The notes beneath the pieces were generated by a model. That model saw nothing but the letters and a program-made list of their open reading frames with translations, was not told the origin of the DNA and did no database searches. Positions 1 to 10,611 of a DNA stretch of 26,577 nucleotides are shown piece by piece; positions within the stretch are counted from its first letter, which is position 1; each line of letters opens with the position of its first letter. The translations under genes were made by a program, and so were the position numbers. The DNA comes from GCA-003244245 sp036521655 (GTDB lineage Bacteria; Actinomycetota; Actinomycetes; Mycobacteriales; Pseudonocardiaceae): contig DATDHI010000021.1 in assembly GCA_036521655.1 (NCBI GenBank), positions 1-26,577 on the forward strand, given 5' to 3'.

Positions 1-1
1 G

Positions 2-886
2 GACACCGGCGGCCGGTTGGCCGGTGTGCTGACCCCCACCGGCGCGCTGCGAGCCGAGCTGTACTCCCCCGCGCTGGACGCCGGCGGCCGGCTGCGGGTG
101 GCCGCGGCGCTCGGGGTGAACGGCGATGTCACGGCCAAGACCGAGGCGTTGCTGGCAGCGGGCGTCGACGTGCTGGTCGTCGACACCGCACACGGCCACC
201 AGCGCAAGATGCTCGATGCACTGCGCGCGATCCGGTCCCGCGAGCCGGGCGTGCCTGTGGTCGCCGGGAACGTTGTCTCCGCCCAGGGCACCCGCGACCT
301 GCTCGAAGCCGGGGCCGACATCGTCAAGGTCGGGGTGGGGCCGGGTGCGATGTGCACCACCCGGATGCTCACCGGCGTCGGCAGGCCGCAGTTCTCCGCG
401 GTGGCCGAATGCGCCGCCGCTGCCCGCGCTGCCGGTGGCCACGTGTGGGCCGACGGGGGGGTTCGCTACCCGCGGGACGTCGCGCTGGCGCTAGCCGCGG
501 GAGCATCGAACGTGATGATCGGTTCGTGGTTCGCGGGGACCTACGAGTCGCCCGGTGACCTGCAGCGCGACGAGGCCGGCCGACCCTACAAGGAGTCTTT
601 CGGGATGGCCTCCAAGCGCGCCGTGGCCGCGCGCACCACTCACGACGACACTTTCGACCGGGCCCGCAGGGCGCTGTTCGAGGAGGGCATCTCGACCGCC
701 CGGATGTACCTCGACCCGAATCGCCCCGGGGTGGAGGACCTCATCGACCACATCTGCGCCGGGGTGCGCAGCGCCTGCACCTACGCCGGCGCGCGGACGC
801 TGCCGGAGCTGTCCGAGCTCGCCGTGATCGGCGTGCAGTCGGCGGCCGGGTTCGCCGAGGGCCGCCCGTTGCCCGCCGGCTGGTAA
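2..886 (+). CDS. guaB1: GuaB1-type GMP reductase / IMP dehydrogenase family, 5'-truncated by window edge
   Basis: The frame is open from base 2 (reading DTGGRLAGVLT) to the TAA at 884-886, so the N-terminal part lies outside the window. The visible 294 residues are the (beta/alpha)8 barrel of the IMPDH/GMPR family. They include VVDTAHGH (substrate loop), the catalytic cysteine loop GPGAMCTTR, DGGVRYP and GSWFAGTYESPG near the phosphate site. The retained start of the frame resembles the end of a CBS region. The C-terminal half (FGMASKRAV, TRTHDD-like segment, EEGIS) matches actinobacterial GuaB1, shown in mycobacteria to be a GMP reductase (GMP to IMP, NADPH) rather than a true IMPDH. Proximity to two DUF21/CBS genes is as in M. 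tuberculosis Rv1843c-Rv1841c. Family assignment is firm; the reductase rather than dehydrogenase activity is from the subfamily. Confidence 0.9.
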   Translation, partial: DTGGRLAGVLTPTGALRAELYSPALDAGGRLRVAAALGVNGDVTAKTEALLAAGVDVLVVDTAHGHQRKMLDALRAIRSREPGVPVVAGNVVSAQGTRDLLEAGADIVKVGVGPGAMCTTRMLTGVGRPQFSAVAECAAAARAAGGHVWADGGVRYPRDVALALAAGASNVMIGSWFAGTYESPGDLQRDEAGRPYKESFGMASKRAVAARTTHDDTFDRARRALFEEGISTARMYLDPNRPGVEDLIDHICAGVRSACTYAGARTLPELSELAVIGVQSAAGFAEGRPLPAGW

Positions 887-894
887 CCCCCGCT

Positions 895-941
895 CCCCGC
901 GTGTCGCGCTCCAGTGCCCCGCGTGTCGCGCTCTACTGCAC
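895..941 (+). repeat. Tandem 22-25 bp repeat, locus A (two units)
   Basis: Two adjacent units, at 895-916 and 917-941, share CCCCGCGTGTCGCGCTC and end ..CCAGTG and ..TACTGCAC. They fill the gap between the guaB1 stop codon and the convergent LOG-like gene. The same unit recurs at 20600-20663 and, inverted, at 21461-21512. No coding or hairpin role is evident. Confidence 0.85.
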
Positions 942-963
942 GATCTGTGGTGGTCGGGCTTGA

Positions 964-1839
964 TCAGAGCACGCGTCCCCGACGGAGCAGTTCCTGCAGC
1001 GCAGCAGCGGCCGGGTCGCAGTCCCAGGTCTCCCTCAAGGGATGGGACACCGCGCCGGGCACCACCGGTTGCGTCCCGCTGGCCCGGTAGCAGCTCACCC
1101 GCCGCCACGCACCGTCCGGTTCCGGCACGACCAGTGCGGCCGCCGGGCGCAGCCGTTCCGGACGCATCAGCACCGACCAGCGCTGGGCCAGCAGCCGGCA
1201 CAACGCCTCCGCGCCCCGCTCCCCTGGTCCGCGCGGACCGCCGGGCAGGCCCAACCCGGCGGGACCGGGCACCAACGTCAGGCTGGAGCCGCTGACCCGC
1301 AACCAGGCGACCTCCTCGCGCAGGTCGCCGCTCCCGTTGGGACGCCACGCGGCAAGGCGGTCCAGCAGGGCGGCGGGATCGGTTGCCCGGATCAGTGGTG
1401 CGGCCAGCAGGCCGGCACGGTCCAGCGCGGCAAGCTGCTCGGCCAGCGGGTCGAGTAGCCCGGCCGGGTCAAGCACGCCACACGGCTTGCCGGTCAGTCC
1501 CAGCGCCTGCTCGGCGAGCAGGGCGAGCAGGTCGGCCAGCACGTCGACTCCGCCCGGCAGCACGATGACGGCGTCAGACAGCAGCCGGACCACTTCCAGC
1601 CGCGCTCCTGGTCCTTCGACTGCCCGTCGATCAGCGGCATTAGTGCCCGGCTCGGCGCCTCGGGGGAACACCTCCACGACGTCCACCCCGGCGCCGTTGG
1701 TGTCGAAGGTGACCGTTGCGGGTACTCCGAGCACCATGCCCCAGCAACGCCGAGCCAGCTCATTTCCCAGCAGCTGGACGGCTCCGTTCAACGGCGGGCC
1801 AACTGAGAGCCCAGGTCCGCCCAGGACACCGATTCTCAC
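964..1839 (-). CDS. LOG-like (TIGR00730/lysine-decarboxylase-like) Rossmann protein with degenerate active-site motif
   Basis: This 291-aa protein starts at GTG 1839 (MRIGVLGGPG). The frame is open further upstream, but that part is antisense to the following gene and has low-quality sequence. Residues 1-125 follow the LOG phosphoribohydrolase fold: an N-terminal Rossmann strand and glycine loop, ..LGNELARR.., R80, SDAVIVLPGG at 88-97, then GKPCGVLD. In active LOG proteins the signature is PGGxGTxxE preceded by an R-K pair. Here it reads PGGVDVLAD (95-103), so G-T is D-V and the terminal E is D, and the K after R80 is L. R80 itself is kept. The remaining ~130 residues are an unrecognised C-terminal domain. 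LOG enzymes cleave the N-glycosidic bond of nucleoside 5'-monophosphates; this one may be inactive or altered. The gene converges on guaB1 and diverges from the DUF21 operon. No clear Shine-Dalgarno precedes the GTG. Confidence 0.6.
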   Translation of the reverse strand: MRIGVLGGPGLSVGPPLNGAVQLLGNELARRCWGMVLGVPATVTFDTNGAGVDVVEVFPRGAEPGTNAADRRAVEGPGARLEVVRLLSDAVIVLPGGVDVLADLLALLAEQALGLTGKPCGVLDPAGLLDPLAEQLAALDRAGLLAAPLIRATDPAALLDRLAAWRPNGSGDLREEVAWLRVSGSSLTLVPGPAGLGLPGGPRGPGERGAEALCRLLAQRWSVLMRPERLRPAAALVVPEPDGAWRRVSCYRASGTQPVVPGAVSHPLRETWDCDPAAAALQELLRRGRVL

Positions 1840-1885
1840 GAAGCTACACGCTAGACCGAATGGCCGTGTCCTGCTGTAGTCCAAC

Positions 1886-1913
1886 TCGACAGACCACCGG
1901 CCGCCCGTAGAAT
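1886..1913 (+). promoter_or_regulatory. Candidate sigma70-type promoter for the DUF21/CBS operon
   Basis: TCGACA (1886-1891, 5/6 match to TTGACA), a 16-bp spacer and TAGAAT (1908-1913) lie in the divergent gap upstream of the gene at 2038. A 5' UTR of roughly 120 nt would follow. Identified by eye only. Confidence 0.4.
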
Positions 1914-2037
1914 CGGCCCAATCCAGCCCGCGAGGAGTAGTGACGAACTCGGTGCCTGCCGCATCGACGCCAAGTTGTCGTAAGGGGCCGGGCCTCCCGC
2001 CTGACTCGCCCGCCCCGCCGCCCACCAGGATCCTGTG

Positions 2038-3390
2038 ATGGACGTCCTGCTCGGCATCGGGGGCCTCGTGGCGAGCCCATTGTGGGGCCTGATCGGGATC
2101 ATCGCGCTGACCGCAGGCACCTTCGTCTTCGTCGCAGGCGAGTTCTCCCTGACCGCGCTGGAACGCACTTCCGTGGACGCGCATCTGCAGCAACGCGGTG
2201 ACCGTCGGGCCCGCCAGGTCAAGCACGCCCACAGCACGCTGTCCTTCCAGCTCTCCGGTGCCCAGGTGGGTATCACGATCACCACCCTGCTCACCGGCTA
2301 CATCGCCCAGCCAGCCCTCGCCGAGTTGATCCGGCCTGGTCTGGAAGCTGCTGGGCTGCCCACCGATGCGGCTGGCCCGATATCCCTCGGAATCGCATTG
2401 GCACTGGTCACGGCAGTGTCGATGGTGTTCGGTGAACTCGTCCCGCAGAACCTGGCCATCGCGCGACCGCTGCCGACCGCCCGGCAGGTCGCCGGAATCC
2501 TCACCACGTTCTCCACCACGGTCCGCTGGCTGATCTACGCGCTGAACGGATCGGCGAACTGGGTGGTCCGCCGGTTGGGCATGGAGCCGGCCGAGGATCT
2601 GCGCTCCGCGCGCTCCCCGCAGGAGCTCGGCTCCCTGGTCCGCAGCAGCGCCCTGCAGGGCACTCTCGACAAGGGAACAGCAACCCTGCTGGACCGCTCA
2701 CTGCGGTTCGGTGAGCGCACCGCGGAGGAGCTCATGACTCCCCGGCTGCGGGTGCAGGCACTGCGGGAGGACGCGACCGTGCTTGACCTGGTGGACGTGG
2801 CGCGGCGCACCGGATTCTCCCGCTTCCCCGTCTACGGCAGCGACCTCGACGATGTGCGCGGCGTGGTGCACGTCAAGCAGGCCTTTGCGGTGCCGGCCGA
2901 CAAGCGCGCGCAGACCCCAGCCGGTTCGCTGGCCAGCCAGGTTCCCACCGTGCCCGACTCGCTGGACGGCGATGCCCTGCTCGACCGACTGCGCGGCCAG
3001 GGCCTGCAGGTCGCCATCGTGGTCGACGAGTACGGCGGCACCGCGGGCATCGTCACCCTCGAGGACCTGGTGGAGGAGATCGTCGGCGACGTCCGGGACG
3101 AGCATGACCGCCTCGAGGTCTCCCAGGTCCAGCCGCTGGGCGAGCAGAGCTGGATCATCTCCGGGCTGCTCCGGGCCGACGAGGTGGCTGAGGCCACCGG
3201 ATTCGCCATGCCTGAAGGCGACTACGAGACGGTGGCTGGGCTCGTGCTGGAAAGGCTCGGCCGCATCCCCGACGTCGGTGACGAAGTCGTCCTCGACGGA
3301 TGGCGGCTGGCGGTGATGCGGATGGACCGCCACCGCATCGCTGACCTCCGGCTCACCCGCACCGCGGGAGCCGATGAGGTGGCCCCATGA
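2038..3390 (+). CDS. CorC/HlyC-family DUF21-CBS membrane protein (Rv1842c-like)
   Basis: This 450-aa membrane protein has an N-terminal DUF21 (CNNM) transmembrane region (about residues 10-190, with VAGEFSLTALE, GITITTLLTGYIAQP and FGELVPQNLAIA). A pair of CBS motifs follows (about 220-335, with TGFSRFPVY and EYGGTAGIVTLEDLVEEIVGD), then the C-terminal CorC_HlyC / transporter-associated domain (about 350-440, with DYETVAGLVLERLGRIP). That is the full architecture of the family, linked to Mg2+/Co2+ efflux or membrane integrity. AGGA at 2027-2030 is 7 nt from ATG 2038, better spaced than the overlapping GTG at 2035. Its stop codon overlaps the next start (ATGA at 3387-3390), implying translational coupling with the paralogue. 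The transported ion cannot be told from sequence. Confidence 0.9.
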   Translation: MDVLLGIGGLVASPLWGLIGIIALTAGTFVFVAGEFSLTALERTSVDAHLQQRGDRRARQVKHAHSTLSFQLSGAQVGITITTLLTGYIAQPALAELIRPGLEAAGLPTDAAGPISLGIALALVTAVSMVFGELVPQNLAIARPLPTARQVAGILTTFSTTVRWLIYALNGSANWVVRRLGMEPAEDLRSARSPQELGSLVRSSALQGTLDKGTATLLDRSLRFGERTAEELMTPRLRVQALREDATVLDLVDVARRTGFSRFPVYGSDLDDVRGVVHVKQAFAVPADKRAQTPAGSLASQVPTVPDSLDGDALLDRLRGQGLQVAIVVDEYGGTAGIVTLEDLVEEIVGDVRDEHDRLEVSQVQPLGEQSWIISGLLRADEVAEATGFAMPEGDYETVAGLVLERLGRIPDVGDEVVLDGWRLAVMRMDRHRIADLRLTRTAGADEVAP

Positions 3391-4424
3391 CTGGTGCCAC
3401 CATTCTCATCGCACTGCTGCTGCTGGCCGGCAACGCGTTCTTTGTCGGCGCCGAGTTCGCCCTGATCACCGCACGGCGGGACCGCCTGGAGGCAATGGCA
3501 CAGCGCGGGGTGCACCGCGCTCGCATGGTGATTCGGGCCGGCGAGGAGCTGCCGCTGATGCTGGCGTCCGCACAGCTCGGGATCACCATCAGCTCGCTGG
3601 GGCTGGGTTCGCTGGGCGAGCCCGTCGTCTCCGACCGGCTGGAGTGGCTGGCCGGCCCGCTCGGGATGCCCGATGCGGTGCTGCACACCGTGGCCTTCGT
3701 CGTCGCGTTGGGCGTCGTCACGGTGGCGCACATCCTGCTCGGCGAGATGGTGCCCAAGAACATCGCGATCGCCGGTCCGGAGCGCACAGCGGTGTGGATG
3801 GTGCCGCCGCTGGTCGCCTTCACGCGGGTGATGCGACCGATCATCGCGCTGTTCAGTTTTGCCGCGCGACTGGTCCTGCGCACCTTCCGCGTGCAGCCCC
3901 GCGATGAGCTGGACAGTGCCTACAGCCCGGACGAGCTCGCCAATCTGATCGCCGACTCCACCCGCGAGGGACTGCTGGACAGCCAGGAGCACCGCCGGCT
4001 GACCCAGACGTTGTCCACCTGGGAGCGGACCGTTGCCGACGTGCTGGTCCCGATCTCGGGCCTGATCACGGTTGCGGCCGAGCCCACCCTGGGCGACATC
4101 GAGCGTGCCGTGGCGGCGACCGGTTTCTCTCGCTTCCCGCTGTGCGCCGACGGGCAGCTGGTGGGTTATCTGCACGTCAAGGACGTGCTGGAGCTGCTCG
4201 GTAGACCACCGGACACGCCAGTACCGCCCACCAGGCTGCGCCCGCTACCCGACGTGCAGTCCACTACCAAGCTCGACGGTGCGCTCACCCTGCTGCGCCG
4301 CTCCGGCAGCCACCTGGCCCGCGTCGTGGATCCCGGCGGGAGCACCGCGGGCGTCGTCGCGCTGGAAGACCTCGTCGAGGAGTACGTCGGCACGGTCCGC
4401 GACGCCACCCACGTCTCCCCCTGA
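3387..4424 (+). CDS. DUF21-CBS membrane protein lacking the CorC_HlyC tail (Rv1841c-like)
   Basis: This 345-aa paralogue is translationally coupled to the preceding gene. It has the DUF21 transmembrane region (ILIALLLLAGNAFFVGAEFAL, SLGSLGEPVV, LGEMVPKNIAIAGPE, residues 5-170) and two CBS motifs (ATGFSRFPL and GGSTAGVVALEDLVEEYVG). The chain stops about ten residues after the second CBS motif, so the roughly 80-aa transporter-associated domain of its neighbour is absent. The paired long-plus-short arrangement matches the mycobacterial Rv1842c-Rv1841c pair and suggests a heteromeric complex, which is inference. The stop codon lies in the loop of a 10-bp hairpin (4401-4440). Confidence 0.88.
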   Translation: MTGATILIALLLLAGNAFFVGAEFALITARRDRLEAMAQRGVHRARMVIRAGEELPLMLASAQLGITISSLGLGSLGEPVVSDRLEWLAGPLGMPDAVLHTVAFVVALGVVTVAHILLGEMVPKNIAIAGPERTAVWMVPPLVAFTRVMRPIIALFSFAARLVLRTFRVQPRDELDSAYSPDELANLIADSTREGLLDSQEHRRLTQTLSTWERTVADVLVPISGLITVAAEPTLGDIERAVAATGFSRFPLCADGQLVGYLHVKDVLELLGRPPDTPVPPTRLRPLPDVQSTTKLDGALTLLRRSGSHLARVVDPGGSTAGVVALEDLVEEYVGTVRDATHVSP

Positions 4425-4440
4425 TGCGCCGGGTGGCGTC
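4401..4440. terminator. Bidirectional hairpin spanning the stop of the DUF21 gene
   Basis: GACGCCACCC (4401-4410) and GGGTGGCGTC (4431-4440) form a perfect 10-bp stem around a 20-nt loop that holds the TGA stop (4422-4424). It ends exactly where the convergent oxidase gene stops (4441). There is no U-tract, which is common for actinobacterial terminator hairpins. Confidence 0.55.
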
Positions 4441-5631
4441 TCACTTGGCTGCTGGCTGACCCGGAGCCAGGACCTGGTAGCGGGCCAGCATGCCGGCAGT
4501 GATGTGGTCACTGACGTGGCAGTGGAACATCCAGATCCCAGGATCGTCCGGGACCATGTCGGCCACCACCATGCTTGCCGGCAGCAGGCTGACCGTATCG
4601 GTCCGCATCCCACCAGCCGTTACCGTGTTGCCGTGCCAATGTGGAGTGTGCAGATCCACCTCGTTACCCATGCCCATCAGATACCAGCGCACCCGCTCCC
4701 CCTGACGCATGATCATCGGCGGCCCATTGCCGTAGACGTAGCCGTTGATCGAGTGCATCTTGTTGCTCTCCAGGAAGTCCGCGTTATCGGCGGCCGGGGC
4801 GTTGGCTAGTTTGGTCCGCTGGGCTTCCAGGTAATGCGTCGTGTTCTCGTTCATTACCCAGAACACCGCGAAGATTTCCCGGTCGACGTCGTTCGGGCGA
4901 CCGTCGGGGCGGGCCTTGCCACGGGCAGCGACCTCTATCGACCCCATCAGGCCGGAGTAGGCATCGAGCACCTCATCGGTGTGCGAGTGGTACATCCACA
5001 TCACCGAGCTGCCGTCCATCGGGCCCGGGCCGGCGCGTTCGGGCACCTGCCAGCTATAGACGTACTGCTGTTGGGGGGCCACCGCGTCGCCGGCCTTATC
5101 CGCGCTAGACCTGCCGTCGTCGTAGGGGGTGCCCTCGTCTTTCTTGTCGTAGAAGACTCCGTGCGGATGGATGCTGGCGGGGAATGAGCAGTTATTCCGG
5201 AACGTCACTTTGATCGTGTCCCCGACCTGGGCCCTGATCACCGGCCCGAGCAGTCCCAGATACTGATCGTCAGCTGACCGCTGGATCTGGTGGGTGAAGC
5301 TCGCGTCGGTGTAACCGTGGTAGATGCATTTCGTGTAGGTCGAGCCGATCCGGTCCGGCCCGGACTCCACGAACTTATTCGCTGTCGCGTCGAACTGCTG
5401 ACCAGTGATCATATTGGTGCCGGATGGCGCGTAGTTCCAGGCCACCTCGTCAGCGGCGATGTAATAGGCCCGATTCTGCGGACCGGCTCCCGCGCTCGCA
5501 CAGGAGACGCAACCGGCGGCCAGCAGTACGGTCACGACCGCGGCGACCAGCCATCGAGCCCACAGCGTCCTGCAGACAGGACCGCAATTCCGCGCGCGGC
5601 GGACAAGGACGATCATCCACAACCGACTCAT
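4441..5631 (-). CDS. Ceruloplasmin-like multicopper oxidase lipoprotein
   Basis: This 396-aa exported protein has two cupredoxin regions. The N-terminal segment runs through a hydrophobic helix to a lipobox LAAGC (Cys41), so it is predicted to be lipid-anchored on the outer face of the membrane. All copper motifs are present: HPHG (H155, H157), HSH (H215, H217), HTPHWHG (H328, H331, H333) and HCHVSDHITAGM (H370, C371, H372, H376, M381). This is a full type 1 plus trinuclear set, so an active O2-reducing oxidase of metal ions or phenolics is expected. The YTKCIYHGYTD and LGLLGPVIRAQVGDTI segments resemble ceruloplasmin/factor V-type domains. Start ATG 5631 is preceded by GGGGGG about 6-10 nt upstream; GTG 5634 is an alternative. 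It lies downstream of the MFS gene in the same direction, with a 189-bp gap holding its own candidate promoter. Substrate unknown. Confidence 0.88.
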   Translation of the reverse strand: MSRLWMIVLVRRARNCGPVCRTLWARWLVAAVVTVLLAAGCVSCASAGAGPQNRAYYIAADEVAWNYAPSGTNMITGQQFDATANKFVESGPDRIGSTYTKCIYHGYTDASFTHQIQRSADDQYLGLLGPVIRAQVGDTIKVTFRNNCSFPASIHPHGVFYDKKDEGTPYDDGRSSADKAGDAVAPQQQYVYSWQVPERAGPGPMDGSSVMWMYHSHTDEVLDAYSGLMGSIEVAARGKARPDGRPNDVDREIFAVFWVMNENTTHYLEAQRTKLANAPAADNADFLESNKMHSINGYVYGNGPPMIMRQGERVRWYLMGMGNEVDLHTPHWHGNTVTAGGMRTDTVSLLPASMVVADMVPDDPGIWMFHCHVSDHITAGMLARYQVLAPGQPAAK

Positions 5632-5701
5632 CACCGGATCCCCCCTGGGGCGAACCACTCCCCCGCCCCCCACCGCCGTGTCGGGGCAGAACGCCTTCAC
5701 G

Positions 5702-5798
5702 ACAATAGCCTCACCTAGTGTGATCTGGTCGGGCGCTATTGTGTGACGTAACGTTAGATAAGTCACCCATTTGAGTCGGCGTAGAGGTGAATGGGTGA
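5702..5798. promoter_or_regulatory. Two dyads flanking the oxidase promoter (possible operators)
   Basis: ACAATAGC (5702-5709) and GCTATTGT (5735-5742) are perfect inverted repeats, the second overlapping the candidate -10. TCACCCATT (5763-5771) and AATGGGTGA (5790-5798) are a perfect 9-bp pair overlapping the -35. Between and beside them are a TCAC-N5-GTGA dyad (5711-5723) and two GAGGTGA copies. No regulator gene is adjacent. Confidence 0.45.
5738..5766 (-). promoter_or_regulatory. Candidate promoter of the multicopper oxidase
   Basis: On the minus strand GTGACT (5766-5761), a 17-bp spacer and CACAAT (5743-5738) each match sigma70 hexamers at 4/6. The TAACGTTA palindrome at 5749-5756 sits in the spacer. 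Confidence 0.35.
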
Positions 5799-5820
5799 AG
5801 AGGTGACCACTCACAGCTAC

Positions 5821-7344
5821 TCAGCGTGGGTCGGGTACCGTCAGTAGCTGAACGAGGTGCGAACGTTGCGGACCCTCGTCGCTAGTTGGCCGCAGCGTTC
5901 GCGGGACACTGATCGCTTCCTTACCGTCGGATTCAGGCGGCGGATGCCCTGTGCGGAGTAGCACGGCACCCAGCACGGCCGCAGCGGCCGCCGTCAACGC
6001 GCCAGCGACGAAGGCGACGTGGTAGCCGCCGTTGAGGGCGACGAGCGAGTCGTTGCCGACGACGCGGAGCGCGTCCGTGCTGGCGGAGGCAAGGCTGGCG
6101 AGGATCGCGAGGCCAAGCGCCCCTCCCATCATGAACGACGTGTTGACAACCCCCGAGGCAAGCCCGGATTCGCTCGGCTCGATGTCGATCATAGCGGCCA
6201 GCAGCATCGGGTTGAACGCCATACCGGAGCCGACACCGAGCAGGATCATGGCTGGGAGAACGTGCGGGATGAAGCTCCCGTCGATGGGAGCCCACGCGAA
6301 GAGCATGAGCCCCACCGCGGATACCAGCAGGCCGGTCGCCAGCGGCACCTTGATACCGAAGCGCGTAACGAGCATTGCCGAGACGCCGAGCGAGAACGCC
6401 GCCATGATCGAATTGGCCGGAAGGAAGGCCAAGCCGACCTGCAGCGGGTTGTACCCCAGCACCAGCTGGAGGTAGAGGGCGGAGAGGAAGAACCAGGCGA
6501 ACACGGCAGCAGCCCACAAGACTGCGACGACGTTCGCAGTCGCAACATTGCGCAACCGGAAGAGGCTTAGCGGCACCAACGGGTTGTCAGCCCGAGCCTC
6601 GATGCCGACGAACAGCGCCAGCAGCACCGCTGCCGCAGCCAGCAGGCCGATCGTGTGGGCGGAGGTCCAGCCAGCCTCATTTCCGTTCACGATCGCGTAG
6701 ACGGCGAGCATCAACGATGCGGTCACCGTCACCGCTCCGGTCGCATCGAGCCGTCCAATGGTCGGCTGGCCGCGGCCGACGGGCATCAGCACGAGACAGA
6801 GTGCGAATACCACCATGCCCACTGGGAGATTGACCAGGAAGATCCAGTGCCAGCTGAGTGTATGGGTCAGGATCCCGCCGAGCAGCACGCCGATGCTGCC
6901 GCCGCCGCCGGCGACGACGAAGCCGATAACTCCGATGGCCTTCACCCGCTCGGCTGGCTCGATGAACATGGTCATGATCAACGACAGCGCGACCACCGCC
7001 ACGACCGCACCACCAAGGCCCTGCACCGCCCGCGCCCCGACCAGGGACTCCTGCGTACTCGCGACGCCGCAGGCCAGCGAGGCCGCGGTGAACAGCGTAA
7101 GGCCGATCAGGAACAGCCGACGGTGGCCGAACAGATCGCCCAGCCGGCCGCCGAGCAGCAGGAAGCCGCCGAAGGTGATCAGATAGGCGTTCACGACCCA
7201 GGCCAGCGAGGTCTGGGAGAACCCGAGATCCTCCCTGATCGACGGTAGCGCGACATTCACGATCGTGGTGTCCAGGACGATCATCAAATCCCCCAGGCAC
7301 AACACCAGCAGCGCCAGCCAGCGTCGACGGCCTTCGATGGCCAC
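5821..7344 (-). CDS. MFS drug-efflux transporter, DHA2 (EmrB/QacA, 14-TM) family
   Basis: This roughly 507-aa integral membrane proton antiporter has LDTTIVNVALPSI at the start of TM1 (DHA2 motif D1), motif A GGRLGDLFGHRR between TM2 and TM3, and a motif C-like glycine run GFVVAGGGGSIGVLLGG in TM5. WHWIFLVNLPVG and hydrophobic segments to residue ~470 add up to 14 helices. The GTG at 7344 is preferred because GGGAGAGGGG lies 5 nt upstream; the in-frame ATG at 7371 has no ribosome-binding site and overlaps the candidate -10. Substrates of this family are diverse lipophilic drugs or dyes; nothing here narrows that. The oxidase gene follows 189 bp downstream in the same direction. A 60-base sample of the gene is about 62% G+C, below the helicase sample at about 70%. 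Confidence 0.88.
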   Translation of the reverse strand: MAIEGRRRWLALLVLCLGDLMIVLDTTIVNVALPSIREDLGFSQTSLAWVVNAYLITFGGFLLLGGRLGDLFGHRRLFLIGLTLFTAASLACGVASTQESLVGARAVQGLGGAVVAVVALSLIMTMFIEPAERVKAIGVIGFVVAGGGGSIGVLLGGILTHTLSWHWIFLVNLPVGMVVFALCLVLMPVGRGQPTIGRLDATGAVTVTASLMLAVYAIVNGNEAGWTSAHTIGLLAAAAVLLALFVGIEARADNPLVPLSLFRLRNVATANVVAVLWAAAVFAWFFLSALYLQLVLGYNPLQVGLAFLPANSIMAAFSLGVSAMLVTRFGIKVPLATGLLVSAVGLMLFAWAPIDGSFIPHVLPAMILLGVGSGMAFNPMLLAAMIDIEPSESGLASGVVNTSFMMGGALGLAILASLASASTDALRVVGNDSLVALNGGYHVAFVAGALTAAAAAVLGAVLLRTGHPPPESDGKEAISVPRTLRPTSDEGPQRSHLVQLLTVPDPR

Positions 7345-7366
7345 AATCGCCCCTCTCCCAGCACTG

Positions 7367-7396
7367 ATCATGGTCGTCTGTCATGACTCGAATCAA
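7367..7396 (-). promoter_or_regulatory. Candidate promoter of the MFS gene with palindrome in spacer
   Basis: TTGATT (7396-7391) and CATGAT (7372-7367) are separated by 18 bp. The 8-bp palindrome GTCATGAC (7380-7387) sits in the spacer, a place where a TetR/MarR-type repressor could bind. The position supports the GTG start at 7344. Confidence 0.4.
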
Positions 7397-7435
7397 CGGA
7401 ATGGGTTATCGACACCGCTCCGCAGATCCACACCG

Positions 7436-10321
<2,886 letters not shown>

Positions 10322-10375
10322 CGCGGTGGCCTCCAGGCGCCAGGGTGAACTGCCGGGCTCGGTACCCGGTCGGTC

Positions 10376-10590
10376 CTCCCCCTCTGTCCTACCCGGATCG
10401 CTGCCTGCCGAGTGCCGGGCGCCTGAGAGCTTCACCAGCGGGTCGGGCTGGCTTTCCCCGTCGGCGGGTGGCGACAGTGCCACCGCTTTCCAGAGGCGTC
10501 TGACCCGCGCGGTCCTGTTCGCCTGAGAGGTTCCGGGGAGGGGTTGCTCCTTCGGCGCCCGAGCCACGATCGGCCCGGAACTCTCCCGCG
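10376..10590 (-). promoter_or_regulatory. Glycine riboswitch, tandem aptamers, upstream of gcvP
   Basis: Read on the minus strand, the leader shows both glycine aptamers in order. Aptamer 1 runs from CGCGGGAGAG (about 10592-10581) through GCGCCGAAGGAGCAA (10558-10544) to CCTCTCAGGC (10530-10521). The linker AGGACCGCGCGGGTCAGAC follows. Aptamer 2 runs from CTCTGGAAAGC (10495-10485), with a GGTGGC/GCCACC arm, through GACGGGGAAAGC and GGTGAAGCTCTCAGGC (10436-10421) to GGACAGAGGGGGAG (10389-10376). These are the hallmark conserved strings of the class. The aptamers bind glycine and usually switch the gcv operon on. A CCGGG/CCCGG hairpin (10369-10353) lies between the riboswitch and the ribosome-binding site, but I cannot tell transcriptional from translational control. 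The rest of the 358-bp gap (10591-10679) holds only the promoter. Confidence 0.95.
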
Positions 10591-10611
10591 CGGGGTTTCG
10601 ACTACCTGCGT

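Noticed and set aside
1840..2232. Upstream extension of the LOG-like protein
   Set aside because: It is antisense to the DUF21 gene and its promoter; homology begins at GTG 1839.
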